Below are positions 1-8,047 of a DNA stretch of 39,805 bases, piece by piece. Origin of the DNA: Pseudomonas sp. GM80 (GTDB lineage: Bacteria > Pseudomonadota > Gammaproteobacteria > Pseudomonadales > Pseudomonadaceae). Under the pieces are notes generated by a model. The model ran no database searches and had not been told where the DNA came from. It saw nothing but the letters and a program-made list of their open reading frames with translations. A program made the position numbers and the translations under genes. Numbering within the stretch: position 1 is the stretch's first letter; every line of letters starts with the position of its first letter. The DNA lies in NCBI RefSeq assembly GCF_000282515.1, contig NZ_AKJD01000050.1:1-39805 (forward strand), read 5' to 3'.

Positions 1-18
1 CCTGCGGCAGCTCCTACA
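1..18 (-). repeat. Partial copy of a dispersed Pseudomonas intergenic repeat
   Basis: The first 18 bases are the reverse complement of the start of the 40-base repeat found at 24215-24254 and 39755-39794 (TGTAGGAGCTGCCGCAGG). The copy is cut by the window edge, or is a shorter variant. It lies just after the stop codon of the HlyD-family gene, a usual place for such elements. Confidence 0.7.
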
Positions 19-25
19 AGGAGGG

Positions 26-979
26 TTAGGGGTTTCTTGATTCCAGGACGGTGACGGTTGCGGTGGTGCCGGCGCGCAGGCGGTTTTTGCCGGCGTAGTC
101 GTTATCGATGCCGATTCGCACCGGTACGCGCTGGGCCAGTTTGACCCAGGTATAACTCGGATTGATGTTGGCCAGCAGACGACTGCCCGGTGCGTTTTCC
201 CGGTCGGCGATGGCGAAAGCGATGCTCTGCACGGTGCCGCCGAAGGTTTCTCCGCTCATCAATTGAATCCGTACCCGATCGCCCTCCTCGATGCGCGGCA
301 GTTTGGTTTCTTCAAAATAACCGCTGACGTAGAACGAATCGCTATCCACCAATGCCAACAAGGCGCCACCGCTCACGGCGTAATCGCCCTCACGGGTCAA
401 CAGGTTGGTCACGTAGCCGCTGACCGGGGATTCAACGCGGGTACGCTGCAAATCCAGTTCAGCCTGGGTCTGCGCGGCAATTGCCAATTGCACGTTGGCT
501 TCGGCCAGCCCGAGGTTGGTCTGATTGCGCAACAGATCGGCCTGTGCCACGGCCACGTCGGTGCTGGATTTTTCCCATTCCTCGCCCGAGATCGCGAACC
601 CTTGCTTGAGCGTACGTCGCCGACGTTCTTCGCTTTGACGCTGTTTGAGCAATGCTTCACTGGCAACGATCGCTGCTTGCGACTGCCCCAGGGTGGCCTT
701 GGCCACTTCGACTGAGCGGCGCGCATGCTCGACCGCCAACGTGTAACGTGCCGGGTCGATTTCCAGCAGCAATTGACCCTTTTCGACATGCTGGTTGTCT
801 TGCACGGCGAGGCTGACGATGCGCCCCGAAACATCGGCCGACAACGTCACCACATCAGCCCTCACCCGGGCATCGCGGGTCCACGGCGCGCGGGTGTAAT
901 GCTCCCAGGCGAACCAGCCAAGCACGATGGCAAGAACCACCACGGCCAGCGTCAGCAATCTTGCGAATAACACTTTCAA
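26..979 (-). CDS. HlyD-family periplasmic adaptor of an AaeA/EmrA-like efflux system
   Basis: This 317-residue protein is a membrane-fusion adaptor, the periplasmic bridge of an efflux pump. An N-terminal membrane anchor (about residues 5-27) is followed by the segment PWTRDARVRADVV, typical of AaeA/EmrA adaptors. Next come a biotinyl-lipoyl-like half (DVSGRIVSLAVQDNQHVEKG), a long alpha-hairpin (about 75-180), the second lipoyl half (RVESPVSGYVTNL) and a beta-barrel region. It is the last gene of an operon read leftwards; its ATG lies 4 bases after the stop of the DUF1656 gene, after the FUSC transporter gene. By family knowledge such systems export aromatic acids or related small hydrophobic compounds; the substrate here is unknown. 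The family call is firm, the substrate is inference. Confidence 0.92.
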   Translation of the reverse strand: MKVLFARLLTLAVVVLAIVLGWFAWEHYTRAPWTRDARVRADVVTLSADVSGRIVSLAVQDNQHVEKGQLLLEIDPARYTLAVEHARRSVEVAKATLGQSQAAIVASEALLKQRQSEERRRRTLKQGFAISGEEWEKSSTDVAVAQADLLRNQTNLGLAEANVQLAIAAQTQAELDLQRTRVESPVSGYVTNLLTREGDYAVSGGALLALVDSDSFYVSGYFEETKLPRIEEGDRVRIQLMSGETFGGTVQSIAFAIADRENAPGSRLLANINPSYTWVKLAQRVPVRIGIDNDYAGKNRLRAGTTATVTVLESRNP

Positions 980-983
980 GGCA

Positions 984-1184
984 TCAGGCTCCCATCAGCA
1001 GAATCAGCGCGGCACACACGCAGGCATACAAGGCGCCTTCGAACAGGGCCTCATGCCAGACCAGGCGCAGTACGCCCAGGCGGCGCAAGAGCCAGTCGAG
1101 CAACATGAACAGGGGGATTGCCAGTAACAAGGCCTGGGCAATGGGCGGCAGATAAACGCCGCCAATCTCGAAATCAATGGGCAA
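984..1184 (-). CDS. DUF1656 small membrane protein (AaeX-like)
   Basis: This small two-helix membrane protein of the DUF1656 family is the usual third partner of FUSC plus HlyD efflux operons. I chose a TTG start at 1184, giving 66 residues beginning (M)PIDFEIGGVYLPP, because an AAGGAG ribosome binding site lies 9 bases upstream and the family normally starts at this PIDFEI-type segment. A longer frame back to an ATG at 1229 adds 15 residues rich in K/R/P that look unrelated to the family. The TTG lies inside the end of the FUSC gene, whose stop is at 1174-1176, so translation is probably coupled. Two hydrophobic segments span about residues 12-30 and 45-65. Its biochemical role is not established. 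Confidence 0.85.
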   Translation of the reverse strand: MPIDFEIGGVYLPPIAQALLLAIPLFMLLDWLLRRLGVLRLVWHEALFEGALYACVCAALILLMGA

Positions 1185-3309
1185 GGGCTGGCGCTCCTTC
1201 CGAGGTGGAATTTTGCAACTCGTCACCATGGCGCTCCAGGAACGACACCACGATCAGCAGGGCTACGCGCATGCGAAACACCGACCATAAATGCTCGTGA
1301 CTGGCGACATGCAGATCGTCCAGTTCATCGCCCAAGTCGTGCAAGGTTGCCAACAGTGGCGTCAGTTGCACTTCTGCACGTCCGGCAACAAAGCGCCCGG
1401 TCTTGCGCAATGCCGAGGACAGCCGGCGGCTGAACGGGTCCGACAGTAACTGATTGTTCTGCGCCTGCTGGCGTAGCTGATGCATCGCCACCCCCAGCGC
1501 GACACAGGCGAGGCTGATTTCATAGAGTCGCTGCATCGCCCGATCATTTACCGCAGGCAGCAGGCCGAGCATGCTGGTCAGGCGATCGACCATACGGCTT
1601 TCGAACGCAAATTGTTGCTCATCGGTGGTCGGGCTTTTGGTCAGCTCATACACCTGCTCGCGCGCCTCTTTATACAAGCGGCGAATACGCCACGCCGGGC
1701 GAAACGGAAAAATCCACGCGTAGACAATCAGCGCCAGCATCGCCGCACTGACGTAAGCCCCGGCAAATTCGAACCATTGAATCGCGCTGTTCTGCCCGGT
1801 GCCGATATTCTGCGGGCCGAGCATCAGGAAACTCGACAAACCCAGGCCCATGCCGATCCCCGCCGTCGCCGGGCTCGCGAGGCCAACCGCAATGACGTAG
1901 AGCAATGGTGCGAGCAACAAGGCCAGCCACTCGAAATCACTGACCGCCGGCACCAGCATGAATTGGTAGAGCGCTGACACCAGCAGGGCCAGCCCCAACC
2001 CGCGCGCATAACTCTGCGCAGCCAGCAGTGGTCGCGGAAACGTCGCCATCAGCGAACAGAGGATTCCCACCAGAATCATCCCGCCGCGCGCGCCGTCCCA
2101 GGCGGTCTCGATCCAGATCAGCCCCGCCACCAGCAACGCGGTAAAGGCGCGGATCGCATTCATCGAGGCCAGAGTGAAATCCAGATGCAGCGGGCTGGCC
2201 TGCCCCCGATAGAGGCAACTGGCTTCGCGTCCTTCCTGAATGGCATCGCTCAATTCGAGAATCTGCTCCAGTTGTTGCAGCAGCCGCGCCTGCTCCCAGC
2301 GCAACGCCCACGCCAGCGAGCGCAAGGTGGCACTCATGTCTTCGGTCAGTTGCTCGGCCTTGTAGGCCAGTTGATCGAACTGATGCTGCAGCGTGACAAA
2401 GCCGTGGCGCGTTTCGGCAGAAAGCGAACGCCCCTGCTCCGCCAGTTGATCGAGAAATGCCAGTTCCTCGGCACGCAGACGCTGGACATCCTCAGGCAAG
2501 TCGCCCTCCCAACGCTCGGTGAGCAATTGCCGCTGATGACGCAACGCGGTCAATCTGGAAGTCAGCAACATCAATTGATTGCCCAACAGCAGCACCAGAT
2601 TGTTGGCACTGCGCAAGCGTGGAGCGTCGAAATACAGATGCCGGCGCAACCCCTCCAGTGCACTGATCTCGGTCAGCAATTGCATTTGTCGGCGCTGGAA
2701 GTCAGCCTCGCTTTCTTCCGTGCGAATCACCGCAGCCGCATGAACGGCAACCAGCTTGATGACTTGATCGACCTTGGCGAAGTACCCTTTTGCCACCGCT
2801 TCCGGCCGGGCCGTGAGCAGGCTCACCACACAGACGCACGCCACCGCCAGCAACGTTTCGGTCACGCGCGTGACGGCCAGCAAAAAGGTGCCGTCCTGAT
2901 CCGGAATCGCCAGCAAAGCGACCACGACTGCGGTGTAGCCACTGAGCACGAACGCCTGGGAGCTGGTGTAGCGCAGCAGCGTCCCGCCGGCGGTGCACAG
3001 CGCCAGCCACAATGCCAGGGTCGTGATAAATGGCAGTGGCGCCTGCGGAAAAATCGCCATGATCAGAACGGCCACGGCGGCCCCGAGTGTGGTGCCGATC
3101 ACTTGGCCAAAACTGCGCGCAAGCGCCATTCCAGCCAGCGGCTGGCTGACAATCACCACCGCCATGATCGACCACTTGGGCTGGTCAAGATCAAACAGAA
3201 AAGCCAGATACAGCGTCAGCAAGCCCGCCACAACAGTGCGCAAGGCAAACAGCAGTACCGCCTGACCGGGATGGATGACCGCTTTGAAGTAATTGAACAG
3301 GGCTTGCAT
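1174..3309 (-). CDS. FUSC-family (AaeB-like) inner-membrane efflux transporter
   Basis: This is a large inner-membrane transporter of the FUSC/aromatic acid exporter family, about 711 residues from the preferred ATG at 3309. Two membrane blocks are visible, one near the N-terminus (ALRTVVAGLLTLYLAFLF onward) and one in the C-terminal half (NAIRAFTALLVAGLIWIETAW onward). A charged cytoplasmic region rich in Q/L/E separates them, as in E. coli AaeB and YccS-type proteins. The frame is open further up, to an ATG at 3408, but that 33-residue extension is polar and cysteine-bearing; MQALFNYFKAVIHPGQ fits the family start better. It heads a FUSC, DUF1656, HlyD operon, and the overlap with the DUF1656 gene supports co-translation. 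The exported substrate cannot be read from the sequence. Confidence 0.9.
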   Translation of the reverse strand: MQALFNYFKAVIHPGQAVLLFALRTVVAGLLTLYLAFLFDLDQPKWSIMAVVIVSQPLAGMALARSFGQVIGTTLGAAVAVLIMAIFPQAPLPFITTLALWLALCTAGGTLLRYTSSQAFVLSGYTAVVVALLAIPDQDGTFLLAVTRVTETLLAVACVCVVSLLTARPEAVAKGYFAKVDQVIKLVAVHAAAVIRTEESEADFQRRQMQLLTEISALEGLRRHLYFDAPRLRSANNLVLLLGNQLMLLTSRLTALRHQRQLLTERWEGDLPEDVQRLRAEELAFLDQLAEQGRSLSAETRHGFVTLQHQFDQLAYKAEQLTEDMSATLRSLAWALRWEQARLLQQLEQILELSDAIQEGREASCLYRGQASPLHLDFTLASMNAIRAFTALLVAGLIWIETAWDGARGGMILVGILCSLMATFPRPLLAAQSYARGLGLALLVSALYQFMLVPAVSDFEWLALLLAPLLYVIAVGLASPATAGIGMGLGLSSFLMLGPQNIGTGQNSAIQWFEFAGAYVSAAMLALIVYAWIFPFRPAWRIRRLYKEAREQVYELTKSPTTDEQQFAFESRMVDRLTSMLGLLPAVNDRAMQRLYEISLACVALGVAMHQLRQQAQNNQLLSDPFSRRLSSALRKTGRFVAGRAEVQLTPLLATLHDLGDELDDLHVASHEHLWSVFRMRVALLIVVSFLERHGDELQNSTSEGAPALAH

Positions 3310-3481
3310 GGGCGCACTCGTCGAAGCAACTCCTGCAAGCGTAGACACTGCATCGCAAGCCTGACGGTTCACAAAGTCGACGCAAGTTGTAGGGCGATTC
3401 GCTGGCAATGGGTTTGACTCAGGGCGTGCGCTGACCGAAGCTTGCCGCTCTGCTCAAGTACGCCTGCTTTCGGAAACCTGC

Positions 3482-4537
3482 ATGCATCAGTCCCGCCGCT
3501 ATCTGTTTATCAGCCTTGGCCTCGTACTCGTCATTCTCGTCGGCTGGCTGTCCCTGCGCACCAGCGCCCCTGTGGTGCCCGAAGCGATCAAACATGGATA
3601 CAGCGAGGCGTTGGCGGCAGCACGTGCCGGCCAGCCGGGTGCGGCGCGTCAGTTGTACCAGCAATTGGGGCGCCCGGACCTGTCGGTCAAACGCCGTGTC
3701 TGGCTGCATGCCGAATTGCCCAACTACCCGAGCCCACAGGCGTTGAAACTGGCCGACGCCGACTTGCAGAGCGAAGCGCCCGAAGTACGCCTGGCCGCGA
3801 TCAAAAGTGTGGTTGGTCTGGTGCCCGGCGGCCAACGCAGCCTGTTGCTTGGGCCGTTGCTCGATGATGAAGATCAAACTGTGCGTTTCGCCGCGATCAA
3901 CGCGTTGCTCGGTTTGACGCCGGATGAGCTGGGCCTGTATTTCGCGCCCCTGCAGCAAGGCATCGATAGCTGGGAACAAGCCCTCAAGGGCCAGGCGCCA
4001 AGCGCTGAAACCTATGCGCAATTGGCACGCCTGCATTTGCACAACGCCGAACTCAAAGAGGCACAGCAAGCACTGGAAAATACCCTGCAACTGGAACCAG
4101 GCAACCTGCCGGCGCTGGTCATGCAGATCGATGTGCTGGATCGCCTGGGCCAGAGCGACGCCGCGCGGCAATTACTCGCCCGACAATTGAAAGCTCAACC
4201 TGATTCGGCCTATCTGCAACATGCTCTGGGCCTGTGGTTGCTGCACCACGGCCAGCGCGAGTTCGCCCTGCTGGGTTTATCCAAGGCCGTCGAACTGGAC
4301 CCTGACAACAAGGATTATCGCTACGACCTGGCGACCACCCTGCACAGCGCCGAAGAGCTGGAAGCGGCGCAAAAGCAATTGCAGGACATCGTCCAGCGTC
4401 ACCCCTCCGACCGTAAGGCCCGGGTCCTGCTGATCAATTACTGGAAAGAGAGTGGCCAGTTGCAGAATGTGCAAGTTTTACTGGCGCAACTGGAACAGCT
4501 CAATCCGGACGATCCGGCCCTGCAACAAGGCCTTTGA
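3482..4537 (+). CDS. Membrane-anchored HEAT/TPR-repeat protein
   Basis: This 351-residue protein has one N-terminal membrane segment (YLFISLGLVLVILVGWLSL) and a long helical-repeat body, most likely in the periplasm. Residues about 75-150 resemble HEAT-type repeats (SEAPEVRLAAIKSVVGL, DEDQTVRFAAINALLGL). Residues about 165-350 carry several tetratricopeptide repeats, with signatures such as YAQLARLHLHNAELKEAQQA and LGLSKAVELDPDN. The architecture implies a protein-protein scaffold; I cannot name a partner. It is divergent from the efflux operon and ends 132 bases before the KaiC-like gene, with a 7-base inverted repeat in the gap (4552-4578). Decorin- or NfrA-like TPR lipoproteins are related in style, but there is no lipobox here. 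Confidence 0.75.
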   Translation: MHQSRRYLFISLGLVLVILVGWLSLRTSAPVVPEAIKHGYSEALAAARAGQPGAARQLYQQLGRPDLSVKRRVWLHAELPNYPSPQALKLADADLQSEAPEVRLAAIKSVVGLVPGGQRSLLLGPLLDDEDQTVRFAAINALLGLTPDELGLYFAPLQQGIDSWEQALKGQAPSAETYAQLARLHLHNAELKEAQQALENTLQLEPGNLPALVMQIDVLDRLGQSDAARQLLARQLKAQPDSAYLQHALGLWLLHHGQREFALLGLSKAVELDPDNKDYRYDLATTLHSAEELEAAQKQLQDIVQRHPSDRKARVLLINYWKESGQLQNVQVLLAQLEQLNPDDPALQQGL

Positions 4538-4551
4538 GCTGCAATAGACGC

Positions 4552-4578
4552 TATTCTTCGTCACATCCTGCAAGAATA
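4552..4578. promoter_or_regulatory. Small inverted repeat between TPR and kaiC-like genes
   Basis: TATTCTT at 4552-4558 is repeated inverted as AAGAATA at 4572-4578, with a 13-base spacer. It could be an operator or a weak hairpin. It has no U-tract, so I do not call it a terminator. The function is unknown. Confidence 0.3.
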
Positions 4579-4669
4579 TGTGGAACTGCCATCACGCCTG
4601 CGGGTCAAGTAATCAGGCCGTCTGTTTCAGTCAGCCGCCTCGATTCCCCTAGTCATGAGAGGGCATTTT

Positions 4670-6172
4670 TTGTCTACATCTAACGAGTTGATCAGTGCGA
4701 AAGCCGCTACCGGCATTGTCGGTCTGGATGACATCCTTGCCGGTGGCTTGTCTCGCGGTCATGTTTTCTTGCTGGAGGGTGAGCCCGGCACCGGCAAAAC
4801 CACGGTCGCTTTGCATTTTCTACTGGCCGGCGCACGAGCCGGCGAACGCTCGTTGTACATCACGTTGTCGGAAACCGAGCGTGAGTTGCGCCAAGGGGCG
4901 CTGTCCCATGGCTGGGAGTTGGGCGACAACATCGAGATCTTCGAACTGACGCCCCCGGAAAGTTTGCTCAACGCCGAGCATCAGCAAAGCCTGCTGTATT
5001 CCTCCGACCTGGAACTGGGCGAAGCAACCAAGCAGATCTTCGAAGTGGTCGAACGTTTCAAACCCACCCGCGTGGTGCTCGACAGCCTCTCGGAGATTCG
5101 CCTGCTGGCGCAGAGCTCATTGCGCTATCGCCGCCAGATCCTCGCGATCAAGCATTACTTCGTGCGCTACGACGCCACGGTGCTGCTGCTGGACGACCTG
5201 ACCACTGAATCCCTTGATAAAACCGTGCACAGCGTGGCGCACGGGGTGATTCGCCTTGAAGAATTGACCCCCAACTATGGCGCCGAGCGTCGGCGCGTTC
5301 GGGTAGTCAAATACCGAGGGCAGAAATACCGTGGTGGTTTCCATGACTTCACCATCATGGGCGACGGCGTGCATGTGTTCCCCAGACTGGTGGCGGCGGA
5401 GCATCGCGGCGATTACGCCCGCCTGCAGTTGACCAGTGGCATCAAGGAAATGGACGCGTTGCTCGGCGGTGGTATCGAAACCGGTTCCAGCACGCTGATT
5501 CTCGGCCCGGCCGGTACCGGTAAGTCGCTGATCTCGATGATTTTTGCCGCAGCTGCGGTCGGTCGTGGAGAGAAAGCCGCGTTGTTCATCTTCGACGAAG
5601 AGCTGGGATTGCTCTTCGAGCGCATGAACAACATTGGTATCGACCTCAAGGCGCTGCAGGCCACCGGCAATCTACTGATCGAACAGGTAGATGCGGCGGA
5701 GCTATCCCCCGGCGAGTTCTCCCATCGGGTGCGACGCTGCGTCGATGAAGGCCAGATCAAAACCGTGGTGATCGATAGCATCAACGGTTACCAGGCCGCG
5801 ATGCCGGAAGAAAACGCTCTGGTGCTGCACATGCACGAACTGCTGCTGTACCTCAATCGCAAAGGTGCAGCGACGTTCATGACAGTCGCGCAACACGGTC
5901 TGGTCGGCGACATGCAGGCACCGGTCGACATTACTTATCTTGCCGACACGGTGATTCTGTTGCGTTACTTTGAAGCCATCGGCAAAGTCCGTCGGGCCAT
6001 TTCGATCATCAAGAAACGCACCGGCAGCCACGAATCGACCATTCGTGAATACCGTATTTCGGCACAAGGCATGACCATCGGTGAACCGCTGGAAGCCTTT
6101 CAGGGTGTACTGCGCGGTGTACCGACTTACCTCGGTGCGAGCAAACCGCTGCTTCAGGAAGAAAGCTCGTGA
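4670..6172 (+). CDS. KaiC-like double-domain RecA-superfamily ATPase
   Basis: This circadian clock KaiC-family protein has two RecA-like domains in tandem, about 500 residues. The first P-loop is GEPGTGKT (about 37-44) and the second GPAGTGKS (about 279-286). Between and after them are KaiC-type segments (RRVRVVKYRGQKYRGG, ISIIKKRTGSHESTIREYRI). I chose the TTG at 4670 because GAGAGG lies 7 bases upstream, whereas the ATG at 4655 has no binding site. By eye alignment, the cyanobacterial phosphosites S431/T432 correspond to T422/Y423, and the catalytic glutamate pairs read S67/E68 and D309/E310. No kaiA or kaiB is nearby. Its stop overlaps the GTG start of a histidine kinase, implying a signalling pair. 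A family link to stress or phosphorelay control is inference, not a demonstrated clock. Confidence 0.9.
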   Translation: MSTSNELISAKAATGIVGLDDILAGGLSRGHVFLLEGEPGTGKTTVALHFLLAGARAGERSLYITLSETERELRQGALSHGWELGDNIEIFELTPPESLLNAEHQQSLLYSSDLELGEATKQIFEVVERFKPTRVVLDSLSEIRLLAQSSLRYRRQILAIKHYFVRYDATVLLLDDLTTESLDKTVHSVAHGVIRLEELTPNYGAERRRVRVVKYRGQKYRGGFHDFTIMGDGVHVFPRLVAAEHRGDYARLQLTSGIKEMDALLGGGIETGSSTLILGPAGTGKSLISMIFAAAAVGRGEKAALFIFDEELGLLFERMNNIGIDLKALQATGNLLIEQVDAAELSPGEFSHRVRRCVDEGQIKTVVIDSINGYQAAMPEENALVLHMHELLLYLNRKGAATFMTVAQHGLVGDMQAPVDITYLADTVILLRYFEAIGKVRRAISIIKKRTGSHESTIREYRISAQGMTIGEPLEAFQGVLRGVPTYLGASKPLLQEESS

Positions 6173-7839
6173 CAGTGTCGGTGCCACTGGCCGAACGGGC
6201 GCTGATTCTGGCGCCCGTGGGTCGCGACAGCCAAATTGCATTGATGATCCTCAACGAGGCCGGTCTTTGCGGTCTGGTCACGGCAGGACTTGGCTCGCTG
6301 TGCACGGAGCTTGAGCTGGGCGCCGGCCTGCTGGTGATTGCCGCTGAAGCGCTGCGCGGCCCGGAACTGGAAGTGTTGTTCGAGCACCTTGAGCAACAAC
6401 CGGCGTGGTCAGACTTGCCGATCGTGCTATTGACCCATCATGGCGGTCAGGAACAAGGCCCCTCCTCGCAACTCAGCAAACTGTTAGGCAACGTGACATT
6501 CCTTGAACGTCCGTTTCACCCGGCAACCTTGGTCAGCCTGGTATCCGCCGCACTGCGCGGGCGACGACGACAGTACGAAGCCCGCGATCGACTGATCGAC
6601 CTGAGTGAAAGCGAACGACGCCTGCAATCAACGATGGAGACCCTTGAACAGCAGGTGGAGGAGCGCACCGCGCAACTGCGCCACAATGAAGAAGCGCTGC
6701 GTCAGTCGCAGAAAATGGAAGCGGTCGGCCAGTTGACCGGCGGCATCGCCCACGACTTCAACAACATGCTGACCGGTATCATCGGCAGCCTGGAGCTATT
6801 GCGTCGGCGCCTGGCCCGTGGGCGCACGGATGATCTGGACAGCCTGATTGATCTGGGTGTCACTTCAGCTAACCGTGCCGCCGGCCTCACCCATCGTCTG
6901 CTGGCATTCTCGCGGCGCCAGTCACTCGACTCAAAAGCAGTGCAGATGAACAGCCTGGTCATGTCGATGGGTGAACTGCTGCAGCGCAGCCTCAACGAAA
7001 GCATCCAGCTGGACATGCGTCTGGACGACAATTTGTGGGTCGCCGAAGCCGATCCCAATCAACTGGAAAGCGCCCTGCTCAACCTCGTGATCAACGCTCG
7101 CGATGCCATGCCTGATGGCGGCAAACTGGTGGTCGAAACCAGCAACCAGGTGCTGCACCGTCAATTCACCGAAGCCTACAGCAATCTGGCACCCGGCGAT
7201 TACGTGATGCTCAGCGTCACCGACAACGGCAGCGGCATGCCCCAGAGCGTGATCAATCGCGCTTTTGACCCGTTTTTCACCACCAAACCGATCGGCCAAG
7301 GCACCGGATTGGGCCTGTCGATGATTTACGGCTTTAGCAAACAGTCCCGTGGCCATGTCTCGATTGACAGCGAAATCGACCAGGGCACCACAGTCAAACT
7401 GTATCTGCCGCGCTTCCGTGGCGAAGAACTTGAACAGTCTGCCACCGCTATCCAGCAAGCGCCGGACGCGCTGGATGGCGAAACCGTATTGATCGTCGAA
7501 GACGACCCGGCTGTGCGCGTGCTGGTCAGCGCAGTGCTGAGTGAGTTGGGTTATGCGTTTGTGGAGGCCAGCGACGCCGATGGCGCCGTGCCGATTCTCA
7601 ATTCGGCACAGCGTATCGATCTGCTGATCAGTGATGTCGGTTTGCCCGGTATGAATGGCCGGCAATTGGCGGAGGTCGGCCGCCAATACCGCCCCGGCCT
7701 GAAAGTACTGTTCATCACCGGTTACGCCGAACACGCGGCCGTGCGTGGCGGGTTTCTCGACTCGGGCATGCAGATGATCACCAAGCCGTTCACCTTCGAT
7801 CTGTTGACCGCCAAGGTGCGCGAAATGATTCGTGGGTGA
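6169..7839 (+). CDS. Hybrid histidine kinase with N-terminal pseudo-receiver and C-terminal REC
   Basis: This 556-residue soluble kinase starts with GTG, sharing 4 bases (GTGA) with the kaiC-like stop. Residues 1-130 fold like a receiver (RALILAPVGRD, LPIVLLTHHGG, FLERPF), but the phospho-acceptor aspartate position reads A/A in GLLVIAAEAL and the acidic pocket is missing, so I call it a pseudo-receiver. A coiled coil follows (about 135-180), then a HisKA domain with GGIAHDFNNML (H195), and an ATPase domain with the N box at N309, G1 at D352-G356 and G2 GTGLGL (378-383). A C-terminal receiver (about 436-556) has D489 and K539. There are no membrane segments. Overlap with the KaiC gene suggests that KaiC state tunes this kinase; that link is inference. 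Confidence 0.92.
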   Translation: MTVSVPLAERALILAPVGRDSQIALMILNEAGLCGLVTAGLGSLCTELELGAGLLVIAAEALRGPELEVLFEHLEQQPAWSDLPIVLLTHHGGQEQGPSSQLSKLLGNVTFLERPFHPATLVSLVSAALRGRRRQYEARDRLIDLSESERRLQSTMETLEQQVEERTAQLRHNEEALRQSQKMEAVGQLTGGIAHDFNNMLTGIIGSLELLRRRLARGRTDDLDSLIDLGVTSANRAAGLTHRLLAFSRRQSLDSKAVQMNSLVMSMGELLQRSLNESIQLDMRLDDNLWVAEADPNQLESALLNLVINARDAMPDGGKLVVETSNQVLHRQFTEAYSNLAPGDYVMLSVTDNGSGMPQSVINRAFDPFFTTKPIGQGTGLGLSMIYGFSKQSRGHVSIDSEIDQGTTVKLYLPRFRGEELEQSATAIQQAPDALDGETVLIVEDDPAVRVLVSAVLSELGYAFVEASDADGAVPILNSAQRIDLLISDVGLPGMNGRQLAEVGRQYRPGLKVLFITGYAEHAAVRGGFLDSGMQMITKPFTFDLLTAKVREMIRG

Positions 7840-7882
7840 CGCGCGACGCCGTCAATCATGCCGGGTGGCATGCCTGTAAAGC

Positions 7883-7910
7883 GGCTGGCTCTCCAGCCTA
7901 TGCCTTTTTT
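7883..7910 (+). terminator. Probable intrinsic terminator after the kaiC-like/kinase operon
   Basis: GGCTGG-CTCT-CCAGCC forms a 6-bp GC-rich hairpin at 7883-7898, followed after six bases by a run of six T. It lies 44 bases after the kinase stop. The T-run is slightly displaced from the stem, so efficiency is uncertain. Confidence 0.5.
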
Positions 7911-7920
7911 CCAATGTCCA

Positions 7921-7944
7921 ATAGCTGTCAACTTTGACAGCTAT
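7921..7944. promoter_or_regulatory. 24-bp near-perfect dyad, lux-box-like, upstream of the halovibrin-like gene
   Basis: ATAGCTGTCAA at 7921-7931 is followed by CT and then its exact inverse TTGACAGCTAT at 7934-7944. The central 16 bases have CT-N12-AG spacing (CT at 7925-7926, AG at 7939-7940), the general form of lux/las/rhl boxes bound by LuxR-type regulators. The right arm contains a consensus -35 hexamer TTGACA (7934-7939), so a bound protein would touch RNA polymerase. No clear -10 box follows at ideal spacing. The gene it would control starts at 8048. A non-LuxR operator is equally possible. Confidence 0.5.
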
Positions 7945-8047
7945 CCAACCCTTCTGATTAAGGTTTGACTCTCCTCTGAAGACTACCGTGTCCCTTTATT
8001 AGGTCGACGGTGTGCGTCTAAGCGAACGCTTTTCAAGGACAGTCACT

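Noticed and set aside
2185..3417. A 410-codon open frame on the plus strand opposite the FUSC gene
   Set aside because: Its product is Gln/His/Arg-rich with no family features, and the opposite strand encodes a full membrane transporter. This is an antisense shadow in GC-rich DNA.
3419..4171. A 250-codon minus-strand frame opposite the TPR gene
   Set aside because: The plus strand has a membrane anchor and repeat motifs; the mirror frame is Gln/Arg-rich without any.
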